Positions 14,722-22,736 of a stretch of 36,417 nt of DNA are shown here, in pieces; within the stretch, counting starts at the first letter, position 1, and each line of letters starts with the position of its first letter. The notes below the pieces were generated by a model that worked only from the letters and a program-made list of their open reading frames with translations, ran no database searches and had not been told where the DNA came from. Source of the stretch: Halobacterium bonnevillei (GTDB lineage: Archaea; Halobacteriota; Halobacteria; Halobacteriales; Halobacteriaceae); NCBI RefSeq assembly GCF_009831555.1, contig NZ_WUUU01000012.1:1-36417 (forward strand), in the 5' to 3' direction. The translations under genes and the position numbers were made by a program.

Positions 14722-15972
14722 TCAGCCGCCGGCGTCGACATCCGGTTCGTCGTCGTCCGCGTCCCGCTGCTCCTCGCCTTCCCCGCCAGTCTCCCGGCGG
14801 ACTGCCTGCCCCAGCATCTGGCCGCCGATGATCGTCGGGCTGATGACCTCGTCGGCGCCGACGTTGTCGAGTTTGTCGACGTGCTTCTGGTTGGTCGCCG
14901 CAGCGACGATGCGTACGTCGGGGTTCTCCTGTCGGGCTGCGAGCACCGCGAGCACGTCGCGGGCGTCGTCCTCGGTGGCCACGACGACTCCGCTGGCACT
15001 GTCGACCCTCGCGTCGCGAAGCGTGTCGGCGTCCGTCGGGTCCGCGGTCAACACGTTGACGCCTTCCTCCCGCAGTTTCGTGGCGCTGTCAGTGTCCTCC
15101 GTCACGACCACGATGTCCGTCGTGCCGACGAGTTCGTCCAGGAGTGGTTCCGTGATTTCGCCGTAGCCGAGGACCAGCACGTGGTCCTCGAACAGTGAGA
15201 GCTCTGATGCGTTCATGATTCCGAATGCGTTCGAGATCCGCGACTCGATGGCCGGAACGAGCAGCGACCCGGTCGCGACGGTGAACGACCCCGTCGCGAG
15301 GACGATGACGGACAGGGTGAACAGTTTCGCGACCTGCGTCGTCGGCGTGGCGTCGCCGTACCCGACGGTCGTTCCGGTGACGATGATGTAGTAGAACGCG
15401 TCGGTCAGCGTCCCGACGCCCACGAATTCGTCGCGCATTACGTACGCGCCGACCGTCCCGTAGACCTGGGCGCCGACGAACGCCGTCAGCGAAGCGATCT
15501 GGAACGGCGAGAGGTCAAGCGCCTGGTCGAAGTGCTGGCGGTTCCGGACCGCGTGCGGTAACGCCACGGCGCCGATCAGGAACAGCGGCACGTCGATGGC
15601 ATCGGCGGTCAACAGCGGGAGCAGCATTGCCAGCGGCAGCGCGACGAGGACGCCGTACCACGCGACCTTGACCCGGCGCTGGATGCCGACGGTCAACACC
15701 CCGATCACGAAGGCGAAGAAGACGCCGTACAGCAGCACGAGGCTCTGGGCGCCCGGGAACAGCGAGGCCAGCGGACCGTTGAGCGTCTCGGCGCCCCCGC
15801 TCAGGTGGGACAGCCCCGTGATGAACGAGACGACCGCGAACGCGGACAGCAACAGGACGGTGGTCTTCGCGTCGCTGAACGACGCCCAGTCGACGAGGCG
15901 CACGCGCTCGGCGTGGTCGAACAGTTCGTCGAGGGCCGCGTTCGGATGCCCGTCCCGTGTATCACTGGCCAC
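14722..15972 (-). CDS. Potassium channel with TrkA-N (RCK-like) domain
   Basis: A 416-residue ion channel protein. The N-terminal half has about five membrane segments plus a pore loop with the K+ selectivity filter TTVGYGD (201-207), followed by the inner helix LFTLSVIVLATGSFTVATGS. Residues about 263-380 form a TrkA-N/RCK nucleotide-binding domain (VLVLGYGEITEPLLDEL with the dinucleotide-binding Gly pair, then VVVVTEDTDSATKLREEGVN). The tail is acidic. The GTG at 15972 is chosen because GTTTTTAC (plus-strand 15996-16003) lies about 28 bases before it, as expected for a leaderless mRNA. Next to uspA and two BCCT carriers it fits osmotic or ionic homeostasis. It diverges from the second BCCT gene. 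Confidence 0.9.
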   Translation of the reverse strand: MASDTRDGHPNAALDELFDHAERVRLVDWASFSDAKTTVLLLSAFAVVSFITGLSHLSGGAETLNGPLASLFPGAQSLVLLYGVFFAFVIGVLTVGIQRRVKVAWYGVLVALPLAMLLPLLTADAIDVPLFLIGAVALPHAVRNRQHFDQALDLSPFQIASLTAFVGAQVYGTVGAYVMRDEFVGVGTLTDAFYYIIVTGTTVGYGDATPTTQVAKLFTLSVIVLATGSFTVATGSLLVPAIESRISNAFGIMNASELSLFEDHVLVLGYGEITEPLLDELVGTTDIVVVTEDTDSATKLREEGVNVLTADPTDADTLRDARVDSASGVVVATEDDARDVLAVLAARQENPDVRIVAAATNQKHVDKLDNVGADEVISPTIIGGQMLGQAVRRETGGEGEEQRDADDDEPDVDAGG

Positions 15973-15995
15973 TCGAAGCAGTACGGACGGTCGAC

Positions 15996-16003
15996 GTAAA
16001 AAC
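15996..16003 (-). promoter_or_regulatory. TATA box of the potassium-channel gene
   Basis: On the minus strand GTTTTTAC has its first T 30 bases upstream of the GTG at 15972. It supports the unusual GTG start and a leaderless transcript. Confidence 0.5.
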
Positions 16004-16111
16004 GTATCCGGGCGTTCGGCCCCTCACAGGTCGGTTTCCCGCCTTGACCTCGGGGAACGTCCGCCACAGTGACGCGTCGACGACGGTTGGCGGCACACGC
16101 GACGATACGTC

Positions 16112-16117
16112 TTTAAT
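16112..16117 (+). promoter_or_regulatory. TATA box of the second BCCT gene
   Basis: TTTAAT begins 28 bases before the ATG at 16140. It favours that ATG over the in-frame ATG at 16116, which lies inside the element itself. Confidence 0.5.
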
Positions 16118-16139
16118 GTGTGAATTGAAAGCATACGGC

Positions 16140-18020
16140 ATGGCAATCGAGGACAACCCAGTCGAGCGCTTGCTTCGCAGGGTGCTCGTTCCGATCTGCG
16201 TGTTCTCGGGAATCCTCGTCGTCACCGGGTTCTTCTTCCCGCAGTTCGTGGGTTCCGTCGTCTCCGGCCAGGGGTGGCTCGTCGTCTCGCTGCTGTTCTT
16301 CGGGACGGGGCTGTCCTACCTCGCGTTGCTCCCGGTGCGAACGGACGAACCGGACCCGTCCGCCCACGGGCGCACAGCGCGAAGCCTGCTCTACGTGCGC
16401 CACGGGAACCTGCGTCGGGTCCTCCGGCCGTTCGTCCGCCGGCAGGACCGGGTCACGTTCGGCGTCCCGGTCGTCGGTCTCGCGGCGTTCTTCCTGCTCC
16501 GGTTGCTCGCGCCGGACGTGACGGTCGGCGCCAGCAGCGCGGTGAAAGACCTCCTGCTCGTGGACCTCGGGTGGGTGTTCCTCGGTGCGGTCTTGCTCGG
16601 GGTCCTGTACTGCGTCTACCTCGTCGTCGGCCGGTGGGGGGACGTGACACTCGGCGGGCCGGACGCCGAACCCACGTACACGTACCCCACGTACTTCGCG
16701 CTGTTCTTCAGCGCCGGCATCGCCGCCGGCATCGTCTTCTGGGGGCCCGCAGAAGTGCTGTTCCACTACCAGAGCCCGCCGCCGTACTTCGGCGCGCCGG
16801 CGGAATCCGGAACCGCGGCCGTCGACGCGCTCACGTACGCGCTGTTCCACTGGGGCCTCTCGGCGTGGAGCCCCTACGTCCTCATCGGCCTCCCCATCGC
16901 GTACTTCGTCCACAACCGCGGCGCGCCGCTCCGCGTCTCGACGCTCTTGACGCCGTTCCTCGGCGTCGAGGGGCTGGAGTCGACGACGGCGAAGGTCGTC
17001 GACGTCCTCGCCATCTTCGCGACCATCGGCGGCGTGGGGACGTCCGTCGCGTTCGTCAGCCAGCAGTTCCTCACCGGCATCAACTACCAGTGGGACGTCA
17101 CGTACGGCCTGCTCGGCCCAGTCCTGTTAGTCGCTGGCCTCACCGCCGTCTACGTCGTCGCCGCCGAATCGGGCGTCCACCGCGGCATCCGACGGATCGC
17201 GGGTGTCACGGTCAGCCTGTTCGTCCTCTTCGCCGTACTCCTGTTGGCGCTCGGCCCGCGGTCGTCGGTTCTCGACCTCGGCGGTGCGGCGCTCGGGCAG
17301 TACGCCGCGAACTTCGTTCCGATGAGCCTGTTCGTCGGCGGCCAGTGGGTCGCCGACTGGACGACCTGGAACTGGTCGTGGTGGTTCTCGTGGGCTCCGT
17401 TCGCTGGGTTGTTCCTCGCCGCGGTTTCGAAGGGGCGGACGGTCAGGACCGTCGTTCTGACGGCCGTCGGCGCGACGTCGCTGGCGACGATGGCGTGGTT
17501 CGTCGTCATGGGCGGAACGTCGCTCGCGGTTCAGCACGCGGGCAGCGCGGACGTGCTCGCCGTCATCGACGCGTACGGCGGGTCCGAGGCGGTCGCCGGC
17601 TTCCCGGTGTTCGCCGCACTCCCGATGAGTCAGCTGTTGATGTTCCTGTTCCTCGCGCTCATCGTCGTCTTCATCACCTCCTCCGCGGCGGTGTCGACGC
17701 TCGTCGTCTCGATTCTCGCGACCAAACCGGGCGCAGCCCCGACGACAGGCGGCATCGTCTTCTGGGGGCTGGTCCAGGGTGCCGTGGCGTCGGCCGTGCT
17801 CGTCGTTGGCGGCGGCCAGACGCTTCAGGACGTCGCCGTTCTCACGGGCGGGCCGTTCGTCGTCGTCTCACTCGTCGGCATCGTCGGCCTGGAGCGGACG
17901 TTCCGCCGCGAGGAACAGGGACTGCTGTCGCTCCCGCGAAAAGTACAGGCAGCGCTCCGAGCACGCGACATCACACTCGTGCCCGAGCGGCCCGACATTC
18001 GTGACGACGAGAAGAAGTGA
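16140..18020 (+). CDS. Divergent BCCT-family transporter with N-terminal extension
   Basis: A 626-residue membrane protein. Residues about 105-600 form the BCCT core: FSAGIAAGIVFWGPAEVLFH at 190-209 in the unwound helix, and TTWNWSWWFSWAPFAGLFLA as the tryptophan box, followed by the SKGRTVR loop. Unlike the first carrier, the helix reads GIAAG instead of GMGIG, so the Na+ site may be changed. Two additional N-terminal membrane helices (about 15-40 and 45-66) and a 40-residue Arg-rich cytosolic loop precede the core. The substrate class (quaternary ammonium or sulfonium) follows from the aromatic box. The start at 16140 is supported by a TATA element. It converges with etfA and lies beside the DMGDH genes, so a betaine-type substrate is likely. 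Confidence 0.88.
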   Translation: MAIEDNPVERLLRRVLVPICVFSGILVVTGFFFPQFVGSVVSGQGWLVVSLLFFGTGLSYLALLPVRTDEPDPSAHGRTARSLLYVRHGNLRRVLRPFVRRQDRVTFGVPVVGLAAFFLLRLLAPDVTVGASSAVKDLLLVDLGWVFLGAVLLGVLYCVYLVVGRWGDVTLGGPDAEPTYTYPTYFALFFSAGIAAGIVFWGPAEVLFHYQSPPPYFGAPAESGTAAVDALTYALFHWGLSAWSPYVLIGLPIAYFVHNRGAPLRVSTLLTPFLGVEGLESTTAKVVDVLAIFATIGGVGTSVAFVSQQFLTGINYQWDVTYGLLGPVLLVAGLTAVYVVAAESGVHRGIRRIAGVTVSLFVLFAVLLLALGPRSSVLDLGGAALGQYAANFVPMSLFVGGQWVADWTTWNWSWWFSWAPFAGLFLAAVSKGRTVRTVVLTAVGATSLATMAWFVVMGGTSLAVQHAGSADVLAVIDAYGGSEAVAGFPVFAALPMSQLLMFLFLALIVVFITSSAAVSTLVVSILATKPGAAPTTGGIVFWGLVQGAVASAVLVVGGGQTLQDVAVLTGGPFVVVSLVGIVGLERTFRREEQGLLSLPRKVQAALRARDITLVPERPDIRDDEKK

Positions 18021-18052
18021 CCGAGGCCGCTGGCCGACTGCGGCGGCCGGGG

Positions 18053-19027
18053 TTACTGCGTCTCGCGGAGCGTCTCGTTCAACTCCGGAACGACGTCGTG
18101 GAGGTCGGCGATGACCGCGTAGTCGGCCTTCTGGATGATCGCTGCCTCCGGGTCCGTGTTGATGGCGAGGATGTTCTCCGCGCCCTTGCACCCGACCATG
18201 TGCTGGACGGCGCCGCTGATGCCACACGGGATGTAGAGCTTCGGGGATATCTTCGCGCCAGTCTGGCCGATCTGGTCGTCGTGGGGCCGCCAGCCCTCGT
18301 TGACGGCGGCGCGGGACGCGCCGACGGCGCCGCCGAGGAGGTCCGCGAGGTCCTCGAGCTGGTCGTAGCCGTCGGGTCCGCCGACGCCGCGACCGCCGCT
18401 GACCACGACGCGGGCTTCGCCCAGCGGGACGCCTTCCGCCTCGGACTCCTCGTAGCGGTCGACCTGCACGCGGAACACGTCGTCGTCCAGCGACGGCGAG
18501 AACGAGTGGACGGGCGGGTCGGCCGGTTCGGCCGCCGGTTCGATGCCAACTTCGTGCGCGGCGGACGTGAGGAATTTTGTGTCGCCGCCGAGGCGCGCCT
18601 CCTCGAGGAGCGTGCCGCCCCACCGTTGGCGCGTCACCTCGTACTCCTCGCCAGCGTCCACGTCGAGACAGTTGGCCGCAATCGAGACGCCGCGGCGCGC
18701 CGCGACGTGCGAGAGCACCTCGTGGCCCCGGTCCGAGCCCGGCGCGACGACGGCGCCAGCGTCGAGCTCGTTCGCGACCTGGTCGACGCTCTCCGCCCAC
18801 GCTTCCGGCGCGTAGCTGTCGAGACGTTCGTGTTCGACGGCGTGCACCTCGCCGACGCCGTAGTCGCCGAGTTCGTCGGCAACCGCCGCTGCCTCGTCGC
18901 TGACGACGACCGCCGAGACCGACGAATCGGTCTGGCCCGCGATGTCGCGCGCCAGCGTGAGTGCCTCGAGTGAGGTCTCCGCGGGTACGCCCTCGTCGAG
19001 TTCCACGAGCGTGAGCACCACGGTCAC
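18053..19027 (-). CDS. etfA: Electron transfer flavoprotein alpha subunit
   Basis: A 324-residue EtfA that binds FAD and, with EtfB, takes electrons from dehydrogenases and passes them towards the quinone pool. The C-terminal FAD domain is unmistakable: VVVSGGRGVGGPDGYDQLED, VGASRAAVNEGWRPHDDQIG, QTGAKISPKLYIPCGISGAV, then GAENILAINTDPEAAIIQKA. The GTG start at 19027 overlaps the etfB TGA as GTGA, so translation is coupled. Downstream of the dimethylglycine/sarcosine dehydrogenase on the same strand, it most likely serves that enzyme, as mitochondrial ETF serves DMGDH and sarcosine dehydrogenase. No ETF-quinone oxidoreductase gene is in the window. Confidence 0.95.
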   Translation of the reverse strand: MTVVLTLVELDEGVPAETSLEALTLARDIAGQTDSSVSAVVVSDEAAAVADELGDYGVGEVHAVEHERLDSYAPEAWAESVDQVANELDAGAVVAPGSDRGHEVLSHVAARRGVSIAANCLDVDAGEEYEVTRQRWGGTLLEEARLGGDTKFLTSAAHEVGIEPAAEPADPPVHSFSPSLDDDVFRVQVDRYEESEAEGVPLGEARVVVSGGRGVGGPDGYDQLEDLADLLGGAVGASRAAVNEGWRPHDDQIGQTGAKISPKLYIPCGISGAVQHMVGCKGAENILAINTDPEAAIIQKADYAVIADLHDVVPELNETLRETQ

Positions 19028-19785
19028 AGCACCTCCAGGTCCTCGCGGAGTACTTCGACGACGTCGTCGACCGCGTCCGCGCTCTCGCCGAGTATCTCCG
19101 CCTCGCTGTCCTCCTGCTCGGGTGCGTCGAGGCGGATGCGCTCCAGCGTGTCAGCGCCCCTGTGCTCCGGTTGCACGCTCGGGACCTCCTGCTTCTGGGC
19201 CTCCATCTTCGACCGGACGGACGGATACCGTGGTTCGTTCAGTCCCTCCTTGACGGTGACGACCGCGGGGAGCTCCACCTCGTAGACCTCCTCGCCGCCC
19301 GACACCTCCCGTTTGGCGACGACGGTGTCGTCCTCCACGTCGAGGTTCTTGATGCCGGTCACGCACGGCAGTCCGAGCTGGTTCGCGACAGTGACGCCGA
19401 CCTGGTAGTTGCCGGCGTCCGCGGACTCGTTCCCGAACAGGAGGACGTCGAAGTCCGCGTCGGCGTCCCGGACGTAGTCGGCGATGGCCGAGGCCGTATC
19501 GACCGGCCCCCACTCCTCGCCGTCCGTCTCGAGCAACACCGCGTCGTCGGCCTCCATCGCGAGCCCGGTCCGGAGTTGCTCGTCAGCCTCCTCCGACCCC
19601 AGCGTCAGCACTGTCGCGGTGCCCCCGTGGGCTTCGGTGAGCTGGACGGCCTCTTCGAGCGCGCACTCCTCGTGCGGGCTCATCGTGAACCCGAGCGTGC
19701 TCGTGTCGATACCCTGCTGGTCGTCTGTCAGTACGATCTTCGCACCGGTGTCCGGTACGCGCTTGACACAGGCTAGTGTATTCAT
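19024..19785 (-). CDS. etfB: Electron transfer flavoprotein beta subunit
   Basis: A 253-residue EtfB, the AMP-binding partner of EtfA. Family blocks: NTLACVKRVPDTGAKI at the N-terminus, MSPHEECALEEAVQL near 35-49, DVLLFGNESADAGNYQVGVT and VANQLGLPCVTGI mid-protein, and ELPAVVTVKEGLNEPRYPSV near 178-197. The ATG at 19785 has a CATACAAC element about 26 bases upstream, a weak TATA, so it may have its own leaderless transcript as well as read-through from the DMGDH gene 148 bases upstream. It overlaps etfA by four bases. The usual EtfB length suggests nothing is missing. Confidence 0.95.
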   Translation of the reverse strand: MNTLACVKRVPDTGAKIVLTDDQQGIDTSTLGFTMSPHEECALEEAVQLTEAHGGTATVLTLGSEEADEQLRTGLAMEADDAVLLETDGEEWGPVDTASAIADYVRDADADFDVLLFGNESADAGNYQVGVTVANQLGLPCVTGIKNLDVEDDTVVAKREVSGGEEVYEVELPAVVTVKEGLNEPRYPSVRSKMEAQKQEVPSVQPEHRGADTLERIRLDAPEQEDSEAEILGESADAVDDVVEVLREDLEVL

Positions 19786-19933
19786 TGCGGTCTGTCTCGT
19801 GTTGTATGGCTCTGGATTCGGTCTGGTGGCGTCTCGCGGTCAGTACTCGGGTCGCACGGGGGTCGCAGCTCGCAACCGAGGCCGCAGGTCGCGCCCGGAG
19901 CCCCGGGACGCGACCGGGGTCCGGGTCGCCGCC

Positions 19934-22543
19934 TCAGCTCCGGATGCGTTCGTTCTCCGGGTCGAACAGCGGCCGGCTCCCGGCGACCTCGACGGTGACC
20001 GGGTAGTGTTCGCCCATGTACTCCACCTGTAGCTGCTCGCCCTCCTCGGCGTGCTCCGGCGGGAGGTACGCCATCAGGAGGTGTTTCCCGACGCTCGCGC
20101 CGGTGCCGGCGCTCGTCACGTACGATTCGCGGCCTTCCTCGTCGACGATGACCTCGCCGTCCTGGTCCAGAATCGGTTCGTTGCCGAGCATGAACCGGCG
20201 CTCGCCGTCCTCGGACATGTGGTCGTCCACGGAGAGCGTGCACAGCGTCGCCGCGTTCTCCTCGTCGAGTGCCTGCGCGTAGGCCTCCTTGCCGACGAAG
20301 TCGGTGTCCTTGACGCCGTGGAACGTCAGCCCGGCTTCGGCCGGGTTGTACTCCAGTTCCAGTTCGTGGCCGAACAGCCGGTAGCCCTTCTCCATGCGGG
20401 CGGTCGTGCCGTAGACGCCCATTCCGGCGGGCCGGACGTCGTGCTTCTGGCCGGCCTCCCAGAGGGTGTCCCAGAGCCGCTGGCCCTGCTCCATGGGGGC
20501 GTAGATCTCCCAGCCGAGCTCGCCGACGTAGGAGATCCGCAGCGCCCACGCGTCCACCTCGCCGATGGTGATCTTCTGGGCCGTGTACGGCGGGAACGCC
20601 TCGTGAGACATGTCCTCTTCGGCGACGGAGTCCACGAGGTCCCGCGCGTTCGGCCCCCAGACGCCGAGCGTGCACAGCGAGGACGTCTGGTCGACCAGCT
20701 GCACGGAGCCGTCCTCCGGCAGGTGGTCGCGGAACCACGCCTTGTCGGAGCCACCCATGCCGCCGCCCGTGATGACACGGTAGCGGTTCTCGCCGATGCG
20801 GACGACGGACAGGTCGGAGACGAAGCCGCCGTTCTCCGCGAGAATCGGCGTGTACACCGACTTGCCGACGTCGACGTCCATCCGACCGACGGCCATGCGC
20901 TCGGCGTACTCGGTCGCGCCGGGGCCGACCAGGTCGAAGATGGTGAAGCCCATGTCGCCGACCATCGCGACGTTGTCGCGCATGTGGAGGTGTTCCGCGA
21001 GGATGATGGGCGACCACCACCGCGAGTCCCACTCGTTCGGTCGCGTGAGGTCGGCCAGTTCGGAGTTGTACTCGGTCAGCAGGTCGCGGTTGGATTCGAA
21101 CCACTGCGGGCGTTCCCAGCCCGCCGCCTCGAAGAACCGCGCGTCGAGGTCGTCCTGCCGGTGGTAGAACGGGCTCGTCCGGAGCGGCCGCGACGTCTGC
21201 CACTGTTCGTGCGGGTGGACGATGCCGTAGATCTTCTGGAACCCCTCGGCGGAGCGGTTCTTCACGAACTCCCGGGAGTTACCGTACTCGTAGAATCGGT
21301 TGACGTCCGACGCGTGGATGTCGATGTCCGACCACCCTCGCGTGATCTGCTGGGCCAGCGCCTCGCCGATTGCTGGCGCTTCCTTGATCCAGATCGCGGC
21401 GGCCGACCACAGGCCGTCGACGTCCTGTAGCTGCCCGAGCAGCGGCCCGCCGTCCGGGGTCTGGGAGAGGAGGCCGTCGATCTCGTGGCGGACGCCCGCG
21501 TCGGGGTCGTCGAGGAGTTCCGGCACCATGTCGAGCGCGTCCGCCATCGACTGCTCGAAGGCGTCCTCGGTGAGCGGCGGCTGGGTCGGCGACAGCGGCG
21601 CTTCGTCGATCGAGGGGACGTCCTCGACGTCCCAGAGAATCGGGCGGTGCTGGTAGGACCCGACCTCGAGGTCGTTGCCGTGCTGGCGCTCGTACATCTG
21701 GGTGTCCATGTCGCGGACGACCGGGAAGGAGATCTCGCCCTCGTAGTCCTCGAAGAACGAGATCGGGCCGACGCTGACCATCTGGTGGACCGCGGGCGTG
21801 AGCGGAATCTCCACACCGGCCATCTGGGCGAGCTTCGGACTCCAGAGGCCCGCGGCGATGATGACCTCGTCGGCGTCGACTGTGCCCCGGTCGGTCTCGA
21901 CGGACTGGATCTCGCCGCCCTCGACGTGGAGGTCCAGCACTTCCGTGTTCGGCGACACTGTGAGGCCGCCCGCCGACTCCTGGTCGACTGCGGCGGTCCC
22001 GCCGTCGGGTTCGACCTCGCTGACCTCGTCCGGATCCACTTCTCCGGACGCGATGGCGTCCGCTCGCGCACGCATCACTTCGCCAGCGCGCAGCGGGTCG
22101 CAGGTGCCGGCGCCGGGACTGTGGAAGCCGGCCTTGATGAGGTCCGTGTTGACGTACGGAACCATCTCCTCGACTTCCTCCGGCGTCAGTAGTTCGCCCG
22201 GCTCCCCCCAGGCTTTCGCGGACTGCACGCGGCGCTTGAGTTCCTCGACGCGCTCCTCGGTGCGGGCCACCTCGATACCGCCGCTGTTCGTGAACGTGTC
22301 GAACTCCTTGTACTGCTCGATGCTCCGCCGCGTCAGGTGCGTCATCTCCTTCGAGTGCTCGACGGGCATCAGGAAGTTCGACGCGTGCCCCGTCGAGCCG
22401 CCGGGGTCCGGCAGCGGCCCCTTGTCGATGAGGACCATGTCCTCCCGGCCGTACCGCGCGAGGTGGTACGCGAGGCTGTTCCCCACGATTCCGGCCCCGA
22501 GAATGACCGTCTCGGCCGTCTCGGGGAGGTCCCTGGAACTCAT
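19934..22543 (-). CDS. Dimethylglycine/sarcosine dehydrogenase-like FAD protein fused to GcvT
   Basis: An 869-residue two-part enzyme. Residues 1-430 are a DAO-type FAD domain with GAGIVG (16-21) for dinucleotide binding and GSTGHASN (49-56), where His53 corresponds to the histidine that carries FAD covalently in relatives. Residues about 445-869 are an FAO_M/GcvT half with NGGFVSDLSVVRI (the conserved Asp of the folate site), YVGELGWEIYAP and GVYGTTARMEKGYRLFGHEL. Such fusions oxidise N-methyl groups of dimethylglycine or sarcosine and hand the carbon to tetrahydrofolate as methylene-THF without releasing formaldehyde. etfB and etfA follow on the same strand, so the acceptor is probably ETF rather than O2. 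Dimethylglycine and sarcosine cannot be told apart here; one enzyme may do both steps. Confidence 0.9.
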   Translation of the reverse strand: MSSRDLPETAETVILGAGIVGNSLAYHLARYGREDMVLIDKGPLPDPGGSTGHASNFLMPVEHSKEMTHLTRRSIEQYKEFDTFTNSGGIEVARTEERVEELKRRVQSAKAWGEPGELLTPEEVEEMVPYVNTDLIKAGFHSPGAGTCDPLRAGEVMRARADAIASGEVDPDEVSEVEPDGGTAAVDQESAGGLTVSPNTEVLDLHVEGGEIQSVETDRGTVDADEVIIAAGLWSPKLAQMAGVEIPLTPAVHQMVSVGPISFFEDYEGEISFPVVRDMDTQMYERQHGNDLEVGSYQHRPILWDVEDVPSIDEAPLSPTQPPLTEDAFEQSMADALDMVPELLDDPDAGVRHEIDGLLSQTPDGGPLLGQLQDVDGLWSAAAIWIKEAPAIGEALAQQITRGWSDIDIHASDVNRFYEYGNSREFVKNRSAEGFQKIYGIVHPHEQWQTSRPLRTSPFYHRQDDLDARFFEAAGWERPQWFESNRDLLTEYNSELADLTRPNEWDSRWWSPIILAEHLHMRDNVAMVGDMGFTIFDLVGPGATEYAERMAVGRMDVDVGKSVYTPILAENGGFVSDLSVVRIGENRYRVITGGGMGGSDKAWFRDHLPEDGSVQLVDQTSSLCTLGVWGPNARDLVDSVAEEDMSHEAFPPYTAQKITIGEVDAWALRISYVGELGWEIYAPMEQGQRLWDTLWEAGQKHDVRPAGMGVYGTTARMEKGYRLFGHELELEYNPAEAGLTFHGVKDTDFVGKEAYAQALDEENAATLCTLSVDDHMSEDGERRFMLGNEPILDQDGEVIVDEEGRESYVTSAGTGASVGKHLLMAYLPPEHAEEGEQLQVEYMGEHYPVTVEVAGSRPLFDPENERIRS

Positions 22544-22725
22544 CGCCGACCCCCAGGTGGTCGCCCGGTTCGACTGTCGGCGCGCGTCGTCCGTGCCACG
22601 TACCCGGTGTCCGCGCTATCAGTTACCAATCTCATACCTGTGTTCGCAATCGAACCCGGTTCGACATTAAAAGCCCGCCTGCTCCCGCGTTTCGGGGCTC
22701 GAGACGCCCAATCCTCCACAAGGTA
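22544..22725 (-). promoter_or_regulatory. Upstream region of the DMGDH gene
   Basis: This gap separates folCP from the DMGDH gene on the same strand. GCTTTTAATG on the minus strand (plus-strand about 22664-22674) is a good TATA box, giving a leader of roughly 100 bases. No gene is seen. Confidence 0.4.
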
Positions 22726-22736
22726 TCACTCGTCTG

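Noticed and set aside
16274-18004. A 576-codon Arg-rich frame inside the second BCCT gene
   Set aside because: It is an out-of-frame shadow; the BCCT frame carries the conserved helices and tryptophan box.
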